Assembly (NCBI GenBank): GCA_029216955.1
Contig: JANAVB010016199.1
Location: forward strand, 10,580,595 to 10,644,594
DNA: 64,000 nt
Direction: 5' to 3'
Source: Iris pallida
Lineage: Eukaryota > Streptophyta > Magnoliopsida > Asparagales > Iridaceae
Positions within the stretch are counted from its first letter, which is position 1; each line of letters starts with the position of its first letter. The position numbers were made by a program, and so were the translations under genes. This document shows positions 22,566 to 34,719 of this stretch, in pieces. The notes beneath the pieces are model-generated. The model was not told the DNA's origin. It was given only the letters and a program-made list of their open reading frames with translations, and ran no database searches.

Positions 22566-24952
22566 CTCTGACACGGGATTGGCCTCTTCTCCGCTTTCTC
22601 TTATAGTTAGCTGGCAGTGTCTGGTCGCAACCAGCTTCCGGGAACGAGAAATACCGCCAGCAGGAGAAACATGCCTGCTACGTTTTTGAGTAGGGCCAAG
22701 CGCAACGGGTGGCTGATCTCCCAACATCTCATCTTACAAGATTGGCGGCTGATCCACCTCTGCGTCTGCCGTCGGAAGGGTAGAGTTATCTCCATCATGC
22801 TCGTCGCCTTCATCATCCTCAGCCACAGAATCCAAATCTGGCACTTCGACTCTAGTCTTTCTCTTCTTGGCCCCTTGGGACCCTTCCTCCAGGCCGGTAC
22901 CAATAACAAAACTGGCACCCGGGTTAAAACTGACCGGGGGTTTGTTCGCCATGACATGGTACAAGGCTGCCATGTACAAGATCTCCACTGACGCCTTAAT
23001 AGCAGGGACTGAGAAAATAGTACGGGTATGGAATGTATCATAGTATTGCCAAGCCCTGATACCATCAAGAAGGCTACCTTCAAAGCCCAGACAGGAGCTG
23101 GGATTGTCTAAACAAAGCTGGCTGTATCCAAACTGACGGGCAAACCTACTAGGCAGACAAGGCTCCAGAAAAACAGTATTGCGATTACGATACACCAGAT
23201 GTACGGGGCGGATGTTACGCAGCCATAGGAGCATCTGGCCGTCCAGAAGTTGAGGGGGCGCAATACCGTCAAGATGTACAGCCTCTATGTCCTCGGCAGT
23301 AAAACGAAGGACGGATACGAAAATATGATACATATCTGCCCTCGCCAATGCCATCGGCAAGCCCGTATGGTCTCACACTCCCAAGGCTCATCACGATAGC
23401 GGAAGATAAATGCATCATCATCAGTCACACCGTCTTCAGATCCCGGTCTCATCAAAGACGGATAATGTATCAACAGCTACCCCCATCAAATAGTGATAGG
23501 ACAACTCAGTTCGTTCAAAATCCTTGGTCACGTCGCGAGCAATGACCTTGGATGTGAAAGTACGAAGGCCATGGTGTATGCTGCACACTATGGCCGGGAG
23601 GAGAGCTAGCATGATTCGCAAAACTAACTTCACAGTCGGAAGGATGAAGTTACGACTGATCCTCTCGATAGAACCAGCTCCTCCAGATACCACACAGTTT
23701 CGTAGCCATACCATCAAAAATCCTGCCAGGAGCACTTTTTCTGACAACTCTTGGGTGTCCTGGTAGAAATAACCGAAAGAGTCGGTTTTACTCCCGAATC
23801 TATCACTGGTGGTGGCCACCCTCTTAGCCGACGACACCAAGTCTTTCACCGCCTCCCGGGATCGAGGGCGACGGGAAGTAATTCGTCCTGAGGCATCTGT
23901 CGGGAAGAGATAGTGCACCCAGTCCTTGGTATGGGGAGCATTCCCTTCCGAGTTGTTATCTTTTCTGGCCGTCTGATGACATGTGCTGTAGTGGCACAAT
24001 ATCTCTTGATAAAGGGGCACGAAGCCTGGATACTGTCTTTCCAAATCTTTGAACTCCTCGTTCGTGGGAGTATACGCCTCAAAAGCTTCGTCCCCCCAAG
24101 GAAGCTTGGAGACCGCATGCGTTTCGTGAAGCGCAAGCCCCATTTTCCCTACTGGTGTATAGAAGGTTCCCGTACGGCGGTTATACATCTCCAGCAGAGA
24201 CATAAACAACTTCTTGTTTATTGGCAAGCCATAGCTGGTGCCCCGAATAGCATGATAAAGGCCTATCTCACACAAGAAGGCCTCATACTTTTACAAAATC
24301 CACATAGACAGATTGGTCCACGATGGAACAGGATGTACCCAACTAGGGAGCATCAACCGTCCAATGGGGTAGGAACCCTTCCGAGCAAGTTGATTTATAA
24401 AGGTGTCGGCAGTAGAAAACGTAAAATTGGGGCCCGACACATTCAAGAAAGTACCTGGGACCAATCCCATTACAGAACAGCTGGTGTGCACCTTGCCTGC
24501 AGTCATTGACTTCATGCTGTTGTTATAATGGATGTCTCCCACAAACATCCTACCTCGGGTAGGAGTTAAAGTCTCTCCCATCTTCCGGTCTAGTGGGAGC
24601 ATATTGAACTAAGATAATGGGAAGTGTCGCTCCATTTGGGGGATACGGATCGCCATCCCGTTAGAGATAAAACTCCAGTTCTTCGACACCTCCAGAACAT
24701 GACTGTTCTTCACAGTCAAGGCGTCTCCAAAGAAGAACGCAGGCTTCAAATATTCTCCTTCGAATTTCTCGGAGTTCATCATAGCGTTAAGGAAATGGAA
24801 AGGCTGGTTCTTGATGGCATTCAATCTAGCCGCAGGTTCGTCACTCGGAAATTGGTCTGTCATGTGCTGAACAATATGGTCGTACCTATAGCCGAGAGCA
24901 GCTTGAGCACTACCCACCAAGAGTTCTCCAACAGTATTAACCGGCAGATTCA
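22566..24952 (-). pseudogene. Antisense gene of element E, exon 2: plant-mobile-domain-like region
   Basis: A long minus-strand frame starts VNLPVNTVGELLVGSAQAAL after a CTTTTCAG acceptor. The stretch GLYHAIRGTSYGLPIN, SLLEMYNRRTGTFYTPVGKM and LALHETHAVSKLPWGD resembles the plant mobile domain (PMD, aminotransferase-like), known from host silencing factors MAIN/MAIL1 and carried by gypsy elements and MULEs. A KKRKTR nuclear-signal-like patch and an acidic tract follow (about 22790-22860). Stops at 24608, 24293, 23438 and 22736 fit CAA/CAG/CGA decay. Between about 23440 and 23375 the coherent frame shifts (DDDAFIFRYRDEPWECETIR) and shifts back, implying two compensating indels. It is a broken gene carried by a retrotransposon. 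PMD is assigned by eye. Confidence 0.72.
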
Positions 24953-25327
24953 CTGAAAAGAAGACAGAGAAAGATAAGTTAAAAGGATGGATAAAGAGAA
25001 CTGATTGGGTGCTTCCAAGCCTCATGCGGCTTGGGAAAACATCCATGCGGCTCCGATTTAATGAAACCTTATGCGGCTCCAACTTAACGAAGCTTCATGC
25101 GACTCCAGCTCAGAAGGGAACTTATGCGGCTCCGTTTAATGAACGTCCATGCGGCTCAGCGTCGCTTATGCGGCTTCGTCGACAAAGTGCGTATGCGGAC
25201 ACAGTGGCTTTCTTATGCGGCTCACAGCTCAACCATAGGATGAACATGCGGCTCACAAAGGCTCGTGCATAAAATATGCGACGTAGCCATAGCAGTTAGG
25301 GTACTTTAACTCATAGATTGTCCTTAC
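24953..25327 (-). other. Predicted intron 1 of the antisense gene, filled with ATGCGGC repeats
   Basis: The donor on the minus strand is ATTACTG|GTAAGGA. The acceptor is a pyrimidine tract ending TCTTCTTTTCAG|TG. Phase fits: exon 1 ends after one base of a codon and exon 2 supplies two. The intron holds the plus-strand ATGCGGC array at 25020-25270. Confidence 0.65.
25020..25270 (+). repeat. ATGCGGC motif array upstream of the 3' LTR, inner block
   Basis: About eight exact ATGCGGC words, with ATGCGAC and ATGCGGA variants, every 20-30 bp. It coincides with intron 1 of the antisense gene. Confidence 0.88.
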
Positions 25328-25454
25328 CAGTAATGGGGGGATGAACGTCAGGATGAACATCGGGTACTACGACCGACGGAGGAGCAGCCGCAGTCGAGGC
25401 AGAAGTAGAGGCTGCCTTCTTGCCCTTTGCTGCCATGGTCTTCTTGGGAGCCAT
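25328..25454 (-). CDS. Antisense gene of element E, exon 1 with start codon
   Basis: ATG at 25454 on the minus strand opens MAPKKTMAAKGKKAASTSAS followed by an Ala/Pro/Val-rich stretch, 42 codons plus one base, then a consensus donor G|GTAAGG. The Lys-rich start could act as a nuclear signal. No stop lies in this exon. A TATA box lies 92 bp upstream on the same strand. The ATG, donor, acceptor and downstream frame agree with each other, which is the main reason to call this a gene with its own promoter. The full gene is inactivated by stops in exon 2. Confidence 0.7.
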
Positions 25455-25545
25455 TAGTTATCGGAGAGGAAAAGGACAATCGAGATAGGGAAGAGTTGAG
25501 GGAAAAGAGAAAGTAAAGAAGCCCCTTCTCTCTCCAAACACCTCT

Positions 25546-25553
25546 TATTTATA
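25546..25553 (-). promoter_or_regulatory. TATA box of the antisense gene
   Basis: TATAAATA on the minus strand (context CTTCTATAAATAAGAGG) is followed by a CT-rich leader and then ATG at 25454. It points away from the 3' LTR, into the element. Confidence 0.68.
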
Positions 25554-25749
25554 GAAGGACGAGAGGAGGAGGACACGTGGATCAGTAACCGCCTCGTAAA
25601 AAGCGGAACCGACTCCTCGAATTTCGTCCCCGAGATTCATCCAGGGCATAAAATCTAAAAGATTTAATGAGACGACCCTTGGGATTTTCCCCCAAAGACG
25701 GTGCCGAAAAGAAGTGAAGACAATTAAAGACCCGCACACGTGGCAAGAA

Positions 25750-25885
25750 GCTATGCGGCACAAAGGTCCCCTGCGGCCAAGATATCCATGCGGCAGAACT
25801 TCCCATGCGGCCAAGATATCCATACGGCAGAACTTTCCATACGGCCAAGATATCCATGCGGTCAGGACTCTATATGCGGCCAGAA
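25750..25885 (+). repeat. ATGCGGC motif array just before the 3' LTR
   Basis: ATGCGGC alternates with ATACGGC and CTGCGGC in the phrase CCATGCGGCCAAGATAT, repeated about every 21 bp. Confidence 0.85.
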
Positions 25886-25941
25886 GAATATCCAGCCATG
25901 CTTCTTATTCAAAGTATTTCAATTTTGCAAATTGAAAACTT

Positions 25942-25950
25942 TGAAGGGGG
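25942..25950 (+). promoter_or_regulatory. Polypurine tract of element E
   Basis: GAAGGGGG lies immediately before TCT and the 3' LTR start TGTAGAAG. It is the expected primer site for plus-strand DNA synthesis. Confidence 0.75.
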
Positions 25951-25953
25951 TCT

Positions 25954-27308
25954 TGTAGAAGCATGGAAAATGATCTATGCGGCCAGGAAACCCCATGCAG
26001 CTCAGAAAGCCCATGCGGCTCAGAAAGCCCATGCGGCGCAGAAGGTCATGCGGCATAAGGGGCTATGCGGCCCCAGACATCCTATGCGGCTCAAAAGACA
26101 CGCGGCGGGACAGTCCTCTCCTCCGCCCTCTTACATTAATTATTTTGACGGCTGACAACTCTGAAAAAGGTGACAGCCCTGACACAAGAGAGGTAATTAT
26201 GACTCTGTCATAATGACCGACCCCTAGGGAAGAGAAAGAGGTCTCTGACACAATCCCCCGAGATCCATAAAAGTGCCACATGGCTTTGCCACGTGGGCGT
26301 TCATATACGGCTCGAGCGAAGATATCACATGCGGTTCAGAATGAAGCCGTCCTATGCGGCTCAGGATGAAACAGTCTCATGCGGCTCAAGCTGAGGCCTC
26401 CCCTATGCGGCTCAAGAGGACCATTTCCATGCGGCTCAGGAAGATGCATCCTTATGTGGCTCGCAATGATCATCTCCATGCGGTTCAAAGGTTCGAAGGG
26501 GAGGGCCACTACCCGAGCAGCCCTGACATGTGGCCCAAACCTTATGCGGCCTAAACCTTATGCGGCTCAATATTCATGCGGTTCAGATCTCCCCCAGCGG
26601 TTTCTAGGACACGTGTCCTAGGTCGATCAATCTTCCAGATTTATTGCAATCAGAGATTGGGTCAAATCCCAATAATCTGGGACACGTGGCAGAGAAATAA
26701 ATCATATTTATTCGTGGACCTCAGCAGATCATCACGAGGAAGATTTATTCCAATCAGCATTAATTACTGATAAGATTTGGTGTAATCTACACTTAACGGC
26801 CCAGATTCATCACACTCAAAATGAATGGCCTAGATTGACCAATCCACAGGCCGCCGCCATCTCCAGGAAGCAATCATTACAAATCCTAATGATCACACCC
26901 CATTCTTATAAATAGCAAGGTGCCATTCCCTTGCAAGATATACAATTCCAGATAAAAAAATATATACAACGAAGAGAGCACAACCAGAGAGACCCCTTCT
27001 CGAGATCAGAGAGCATTAGAAGACTTGGAGAAAAGAGCAGAGAGAGAGCAAAGAAAGCATTTCTTCAATGCCGATCAATCTTCTGGAGCCAAGGCTGCAT
27101 ACCGATCGTCCAAGGAGTAAGGCAGGGCTGCCGTCGCCTTCTCGAGCCTCTATCGTCACCCCCCAGAATCTAAAATAAACAATTATACTTAGTCTGCTGT
27201 ACCTAGGCTTTCGTCCCTAGGCTTTCTTTGTACAAGCGAGTTTGTAACGTGAAGTAAAAGTCCAGTCCTCCGATAATTGTTCTGCTCTTTTATATTTCAT
27301 GGCAAATA
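25954..27308 (+). repeat. 3' LTR of element E
   Basis: 1355 bp, TGTAGAAG...GGCAAATA, uninterrupted. It contains ATGCGGC arrays at 25977-26105 and 26330-26590 and a TATA box at 26907-26914. It preserves the site that LTR F occupied in the 5' copy. Confidence 0.92.
26907..26914 (+). promoter_or_regulatory. TATA box of the 3' LTR of E
   Basis: TATAAATA in the same context as at 10676. From here transcription would read into LTR A1. Confidence 0.65.
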
Positions 27309-27313
27309 CTACT
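27309..27313. repeat. Target-site duplication CTACT, right copy, of element E
   Basis: It follows the 3' LTR end and matches 7133-7137. Confidence 0.85.
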
Positions 27314-28142
27314 CCCTCGTACCCCCAATCAATACACAAGGATCCAGCCAGGTTATGTTATGATTCATGTAATGGCCCCCGAAGGATGGTACATGATAGT
27401 ACCATAAATGGGGATTCTAGGAATGCCCATCAATAGGGGATTCATGGAAGACTCTGTGATCATGAGAGTACATATCACAAGTGATTCAATGAACCATGAA
27501 GCATAGTGATACACAATATAAGTGAAACGTACAGAACATGTAGTATCCGATGCTCCCTGAGGGGATAACATCTCAAGAAAGGATCCATATAGTACTAATC
27601 TATGTGACCAACGTGACAACATCAAGTAAAGTAATCTAAAGCAGAAGAATAATTCTAACAGGATATGAAATGATCAGAGAATGTACTCGCCTGTATCCTG
27701 AGTATCTGAAGAATATCTACTGTCCGAGGAGTGGTATTTGTCTCCTATAGAACAGTACAAGTCACTATAAGTCTAAAATGATAATAAGATGCAATTTAAT
27801 GCATTCTAAATGAATCTAGGTCAATCTAAACCAAAGTCAACTCTTGGTCAACTCTGGTCAACCCTAGAAGTCAAACAAGGTCAACTAGGTCAAACCTAAG
27901 TCAAACAAGTCTATACTAGTCTAACTAGTTTATTCTAGTAAGCACACACCAAATCTAGAATGTACAAGACAACTAGACACTCACTAAGCATACAGACACA
28001 CCCATAGGCCATGCCCTAGGCTATAGGCTATATCATGCCTAAGCCAACCCACATATCATATATACACATATTAATATATATATAATATATAGTACTACAC
28101 ATAACATATAGGCTACCTATATATGCATCTCATATATATACA

Positions 28143-28150
28143 TATATATA

Positions 28151-28207
<57 letters not shown>

Positions 28208-28332
28208 CATAGAAGATAGGAAATGGGTACATGTATTTGTGTGTACATGTGAGCAAAGTGTCATGAGAGTAACAAGATGGTGTCAATGTAAATTAGATAC
28301 TTATGTGTGTGTGTGTGTGTGTGTGTGTATGT
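28143..28332. repeat. (TA)n and (GT)n microsatellites in LTR A1
   Basis: (TA)n runs from about 28143 to 28201 and (GT)n from about 28304 to 28328. A2 has TA arrays at the corresponding place (52807-52990). Confidence 0.9.
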
Positions 28333-29199
28333 GACATAAGAGTGTGTAGGTGTGAGTGTCACATAGAGTTGTGTAACAAGTGTCAATGTGTGATATCCTA
28401 GAAAACAGAAAAAACAGTAAATGGTATAGAAAATCACATGACAGATCATTTAATGGACTAAAATCTTAGGTTTCAAGAACCCATGATAGTTCTAATATGA
28501 ATCTAGCTTCAAAGAAAATCAGTTTAACATTCAAGGAATCTATTCTCAGTTATTGGGATCAATTCGACAGTTAACTAGTAATCCAATCCATCTTCAACAA
28601 TGAAACAAAACAATACAAGTATGAGAACTAACATTAGTTTAATCATTCAAGTTCAGTTAAGGAGAGGAAATCAATTCTGGTATTTGGAATGAAATCAATA
28701 TCAGTTGTAATGGGAATTCAAACTCAGGTTATTAAGGAAATGATTCATTCAATTTCAGTGAACTTAACAATGAATCTAAGTTACAAAATTCAGTTTAAAA
28801 GGAATGAATCTAATCAGTTAAGGAAAATGAATCAATACTCAGATATTTAAGAAAGGGAATCAATTCTCAGTTTAATAAGAGAACATGACAGTTCTCAATA
28901 TGAAATAATATCATTCAAAATTCCATGTTTCAGTCAATACATTAGAAAGCCCAAACTCAATGCCAAAATCCCATTCTCATCAAACAACCTATTCTAATAA
29001 GTAAAATCAAACTTAACAGAGGTTAATACACATGTAGGATCAATTGATAACTGAACACATTCGTTTAAATGGATTAAAATAGGGTTTAAATCTCAGGAAA
29101 TGGGAAATATAAATGTGGTATAAGCCATATCAGTGTACATGGGAATTCATAAATTCGAACCCAATTATCCATCTAATTTACAAATAACAAATTGGTAAT

Positions 29200-29880
29200 T
29201 AGTGTTATACATGTGAGGAAACTGGACACGAATCGTGTCCAAGAACTGGACACGAATCGTGTCCAAGAACTGCATGAACACAGACACCCGACTGTGCACA
29301 TGTAATCGTCGTGCACGCGCGTCTAACACGCGACACACGACACGACACAACTCGTGATCGTGTCAGTGGGTACGCCTAGGGTTAGTCTAGGTCTGACATA
29401 CCCTGAATCGCACCCAAGTGTCGTCGTGTCCGACTTACAAAGCCGTGTCCGAACCCAAAAATATAGACTGAACCGACAGTGTAAAACCTGTACAGAGTGA
29501 ATCTCGTGTCCAACACGACACGAGAAGACTTAGGACTTGGGGGGAAGACTCGCAGACGTTGCCCCTACCCCCTCGTCCAAACTCAGCTCGCCACGTGGCC
29601 TATGCAGTGAGCACAAGGCTACGAGTAGCAGGGGCTAAAACAGTCCAGATCCAGCGTGTTCGTGTCCCTCGTGTGGACGCGACACGACACGAAACACCCA
29701 ATTATCCACACAAAAATCACAGAGCAACCCTAGATCTACAATCCTATTCAAACAGATTTCTAAAACAACAAAATAAATTCTTAGAGGCATTTCTACAAAC
29801 ACTTAGGTATCCTATTGGATACGTGTCCGATACGGATACGAAATGAGTCCACCAAGACACGAAACTAATTCCTACAGTTA
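29200..29880. repeat. GACACG/CGTGTC motif cluster in LTR A1
   Basis: GGACACGAATCGTGTCC, a palindrome around one base, occurs twice 24 bp apart (29224-29240 and 29248-29264). More than fifteen further GACACG or CGTGTC words follow. The cluster is conserved in A2 at 50995-51640 and echoed in LTR D near 60010-60290. Confidence 0.75.
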
Positions 29881-30824
29881 GGGGACTCCTAGGGCTGTCC
29901 AAATATGCAAGAAAATTGGAATTTAATAGGTTTTAGTATCAATTACCTATTGAAGAACTCCTCAAGCAAAAGCCCTCTTCTAGATCTTCCTCCTTGTTAG
30001 CAAACTTCCCCAAATTGATCCCAAGCTGGAATAATCCTTAAATGACAACAAATATAAATGAATTAGGATCTAATACAACTTATTTGGATTAAAAAGGAAT
30101 TAAAATGGATTTTCTATGAATTTCTAAAGATAGGATTTACCTCTTTTCTAAACTTGCTATTTCCTAAAGGAGGCTAGCCCTAAGTTTGAAGAGACATTAA
30201 ATAGATGGGGGAAAACCTAGGTGGCCGTCCAAGTGGTGTAGGGCTAGGGTTAGGGTTTTACTAGTTGCCTATGGGCCTCTATGGGCCTGAGCCATAAGTC
30301 ATGACTTATGAAATCAAAAGCCATTCCCTAGCCTAATCAATATCCTATTTTCCCCAAATAAATTCTAATGAGTAGGATATCACTAACTTAGGTCAACTAG
30401 GGTTTTATACTCTAATCAAGTAGTCATGACTAGGGTTAGCTTCTAGGACAGTCTCCTAAGTCACCATGAGTCATAGTCAAGAATAGCACTAAATTAAATT
30501 ATACTAAAAATCACTTAAAATTCCAATAATTATAATTGATACTAAATAATTCCAAATAATATATATTAAATTCAAATAATTCAAAAATGACAAAAATACC
30601 CTCAAACTAAAAATGATAAATGAAATACCCTAATCACATGGCTAGGCTCTAGGTCACTATCTCTAGGGTTACACTAGCAAAACACCAAATCACAAGTCAT
30701 AATTTTAAATAGTTTAAAAATGATTAAAAATCACCAAAAATCATAATATGAAATAAATATCAATAAATAATAATTATAATTATAAAATTTCAAAATTACC
30801 TTCATCTGGAAACTGGGTGTTACG

Positions 30825-32412
30825 TTATCACAAACTCCAAAGCTTTGGTTGTCTATGTTATCCATGGTTGCGTCCCTATACCGCCACCAAGTTTGAACCT
30901 AAATCTGAACCATGTGTTTTCGTTGGGTATTCCCGCACCCAAAGTGCCTATCTAAACCTCAATCCCATCACCTACAAAATCTATATCTCCCGTCATGTTA
31001 CATTTGTCGATCACATATTCCCCTTTGCCTCGCAAAACTCGCCTCCTGCATCCGCCCCACCTGAAGATCCTGCTTGGTGTTCTATAAGTCTTCTGTTGTA
31101 GCGATCAAACCTGTCCCTACCACCACCACCACCACCACATCCATCGAATCCTATGCTAACACCACCTGCTACACCCTCTACTACCACTACGATCTCCTCA
31201 TCCCTGTCTCAAACAGTTCACTCCGCCACTCAGTCAACCTCTACCTCCCAATCTTTTGCTTTCGCTACCTTATCCACCACACCTCCACCCTCAACTTCGA
31301 CACGAAGTCACCCCATGCCAGCCAATATACCCGACCCTAATCCTACCGAAAGCATTACTCGATCTAAAAACAACATATTTAGACCCATTTAGAAGCTTAA
31401 CCTCACTGCTATTTTACAATCTCATCATGAACCCAAAAATATCACCCAAGCCCTAAAAGATCCGGATTGGCGTCAAGCCATGGCTGTTGAATATGCTGTC
31501 TTATGTGATAATGATACTTGGTCTCCGGTTCCTGCTGCTACCTATATGGACATTGTTGGTTGTCATTGGGTTTTTTAGGTTAAGTACAATCCAGATGGGT
31601 CCCTTGACAAATACAAGGCACGACTTGTCGCTAAGGTCTTTCATTAAAGGCCTGGTTGTGACTTCACAGAGACATTCAGTCTCGTTGTTAAAATGGCCAC
31701 AGTTCGCACCATTCTCACCATTGTTGTCAGCTCTGGTTGGTCTCTACGTCAGCTGGATGTCAACAATGCCTTTCTCTAAGGCACGCTCCAAGAGGATGTC
31801 TACATGTCTCAACCCCTGGGTTTTGTCGACAAAATATTTTCCTCTCATATTTACAAGTTGAAGAAGGCAAGTTATGGTCTAAAACAAGATCCACGTGCTT
31901 GGTACACTGAGCTTCGCACGTTTCTGCTTCATCTCGGGTTCGTCAATTCAGTTGCGGATGCCTCTCTATTTGTCTTTCGTTACTAGCAAACCACCATCTA
32001 CATTCTTGTGTACGTTGATGATATAATTATTACAGGAAGTCATACTGGACCGCTTGAGAAGATGATACAAGTGCTCTATACACGGTTCTCTATCAAGGAT
32101 TTAGAAGACTTATCATATTTTCTTGGTGTTGAAGTCTCTCGTCATCCACAAGGTATCTTCCTTAATCAAAGAAAGTACATCATTGATCTGCTTATTAAAG
32201 CTCAAATGTCAGAATCTAAGCCGATTTCCACTCCCATGTGTACTACAATGGCTCTCACCAAGACGGGTGGAGATCCTATGTCCAATCCTACTAATTATAG
32301 AATACTTGTTGGTAGTCTCTAGTAACTGGCCCTCATTTATATTTAATAGTAAAAGTAATAAAGTTTGCATGCTATAAAGTCTCCTCCTTTCATACAACTC
32401 TTCATATTCCAA
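30825..32412 (+). pseudogene. Ty1/copia pol fragment: integrase C-terminus and reverse transcriptase
   Basis: The frame starts YHKLQSFGCLCYPWLRPY and TQSAYLNLNPITYKIYISRH, the copia integrase tail that precedes RT. A variable Ser/Thr/Pro linker follows, then the RVT_2-type [52 protein letters not shown] and YVDDIIITG (catalytic aspartates 32017-32022), through FLGVEV to YRILVGSL. At least six stops interrupt it, mostly changes of CAA or CAG. After 32330 the frame decays (SNKVCML) until the Helitron at 32413. The 5' part of the element is displaced beyond element A, off the left edge. Confidence 0.88.
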
Positions 32413-32872
32413 TCTATTCTACTATATTCTACTATATAATAGGAAAACTTGGATGGTAAAATTTTTGAATTCCGAAAATATCCTTGCATGTCTATACTAA
32501 TTAAAAATTATTCATTAATTTTATAAAGACAACTTAATAATTACGAAGACTACCCTTTGGTCTTCCTAAAGAGTCTTCCAAAGTTAATTAAAAGAAGGGA
32601 TATTTAGACTTTGGGTCTCAAATAAGTTCTGAAATTTCCGTTTGGGTCTCCATATTATACATAATTAGTGTTTGGATTTCAAAAGTGTCACTAAGTCTCA
32701 AAAGTGTTACCAAAAGTGTCACTAATTATTTTTAGTGACACTTTTGAGATCCAAATACTAATTATGTATAATATGGAGATCCAAACACAAATTTTAGAAC
32801 TTATTTGAGACCCAAAGTCTAATCCCTTAAAATAATGTTAAAATACGTGCAAGACACGTGCACATATGCTAG
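32413..32872 (+). mobile_element. Short non-autonomous Helitron
   Basis: The 5' end is TCTATTCTACTATATTC and the 3' end is ACGTGCAAGACACGTGCA then ATATGCTAG. The 3' hairpin (ACGTG/CACGT) lies about 12 bp before a CTAG terminus. The flanks are A (32412) and T (32873), the usual A/T insertion site with no target duplication. At 460 bp there is no Rep/helicase capacity. It sits in copia RNase H sequence and carries a foldback at 32595-32828. Confidence 0.75.
32595..32828. mobile_element. Foldback (MITE-like) inverted repeat inside the Helitron
   Basis: Left arm AAGGGATATTTAGACTTTGG and right arm ending CCAAAGTCTAATCCCTT are complementary. Pairing continues inward through GGGTCTCAAATAAGTTCT and beyond, nearly to the centre at about 32715. 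The target duplication is not clear, so it could be a captured MITE or an inversion duplication within the Helitron. Confidence 0.7.
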
Positions 32873-32938
<66 letters not shown>

Positions 32939-32941
32939 TAG

Positions 32942-32982
<41 letters not shown>

Positions 32983-33179
32983 TATATAGATAATATATAT
33001 AGATATTATAATATATATATATAATATAAGGTATAAAATATTTATAATATATATTGTAGATATATTATTAGTATATATATATATATAATATTTTAATATA
33101 TATAGTATATACGCCGATATAAGTAAATATATGAGTAAATTATATACATATAGATCTATATATATAAATATATATAGAT

Positions 33180-33210
<31 letters not shown>

Positions 33211-33300
33211 ATAATATATATATATATAATATATATATAGACTCATATATATATATATATATTGATATATATATAGATATATATAGATTAAGATATATAT

Positions 33301-33338
<38 letters not shown>

Positions 33339-33554
33339 ATATATATATATATTAATAATATAAAATCTATATATACTATATATATATATAATATATATAT
33401 ATTATATATATATATTTTTACTCATATAAAAAAAATATAAGATAATATTATTTTAACAACTTATATAATAAATCTAGATATTTACTTATATATTACTTAT
33501 AATAATAAAAAAAAAAAAAATATATATATATATATATATATTTACTCATATATT
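32873..33554. repeat. AT-rich tract dominated by (TA)n
   Basis: Long TA runs (32876-32936 and several to 33420) and interrupted AT sequence. Apparent frames rich in Tyr and Ile are repeat artefacts. It is probably the eroded distal part of the 3' LTR of element C. Confidence 0.6.

Positions 33555-34719
<1,165 letters not shown>

Larger units (their letters stand above)
7138..27308 (+). mobile_element. Complete Tat-type Ty3/gypsy retrotransposon (element E)
   Basis: E has two LTRs starting TGTAGAAGCATG and ending GGCAAATA, a 5-bp target duplication, a primer-binding site, a polypurine tract and gag-pol in gypsy order. The Tat lineage is indicated by a second, archaeal-type RNase H after the first, by a long pre-gag extension, by tandem repeats after pol and by an extra antisense gene before the 3' LTR. 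These are all traits reported for Tat/Ogre/Retand-type elements. Without solo LTR F in its 5' LTR, E is about 17.6 kb. It inserted into LTR A1. All genes carry stops, so E is no longer autonomous. Confidence 0.92.
27314..30824 (-). mobile_element. 5' LTR of gypsy element A (A1), outer part
   Basis: This continues the LTR begun at 6379. It is the reverse complement of much of solo LTR A2 (50083-54598): ACACAAGGATCCA near 27340 matches TTGGATCCTTGTGT near 53785, the repeated GGTCAA/TTGACC tract matches, and the end GGGTGTTACG mirrors TGTAGCACCC with one terminal change. It includes TA and GT microsatellites and a GACACG-rich zone. Beyond it lies copia sequence, so A inserted into the copia element. 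Confidence 0.82.

Noticed and set aside
7160..26590. ATGCGGC arrays as a CRISPR-like or satellite array
   Set aside because: The word is short, spacing irregular and spacers are repeated sequence. The context is a plant retrotransposon.
30797..30824. Placing the copia start at the ATG in CTGGAAACTGGGTG-side sequence
   Set aside because: That part belongs to the LTR A1 end; copia homology begins only after GTTACG at 30824.
32938..33246. Open frames of alternating Tyr and Ile (also near 33656, 37896, 52686 and 61847)
   Set aside because: They are translations of (TA)n microsatellites, with no start context or domain.
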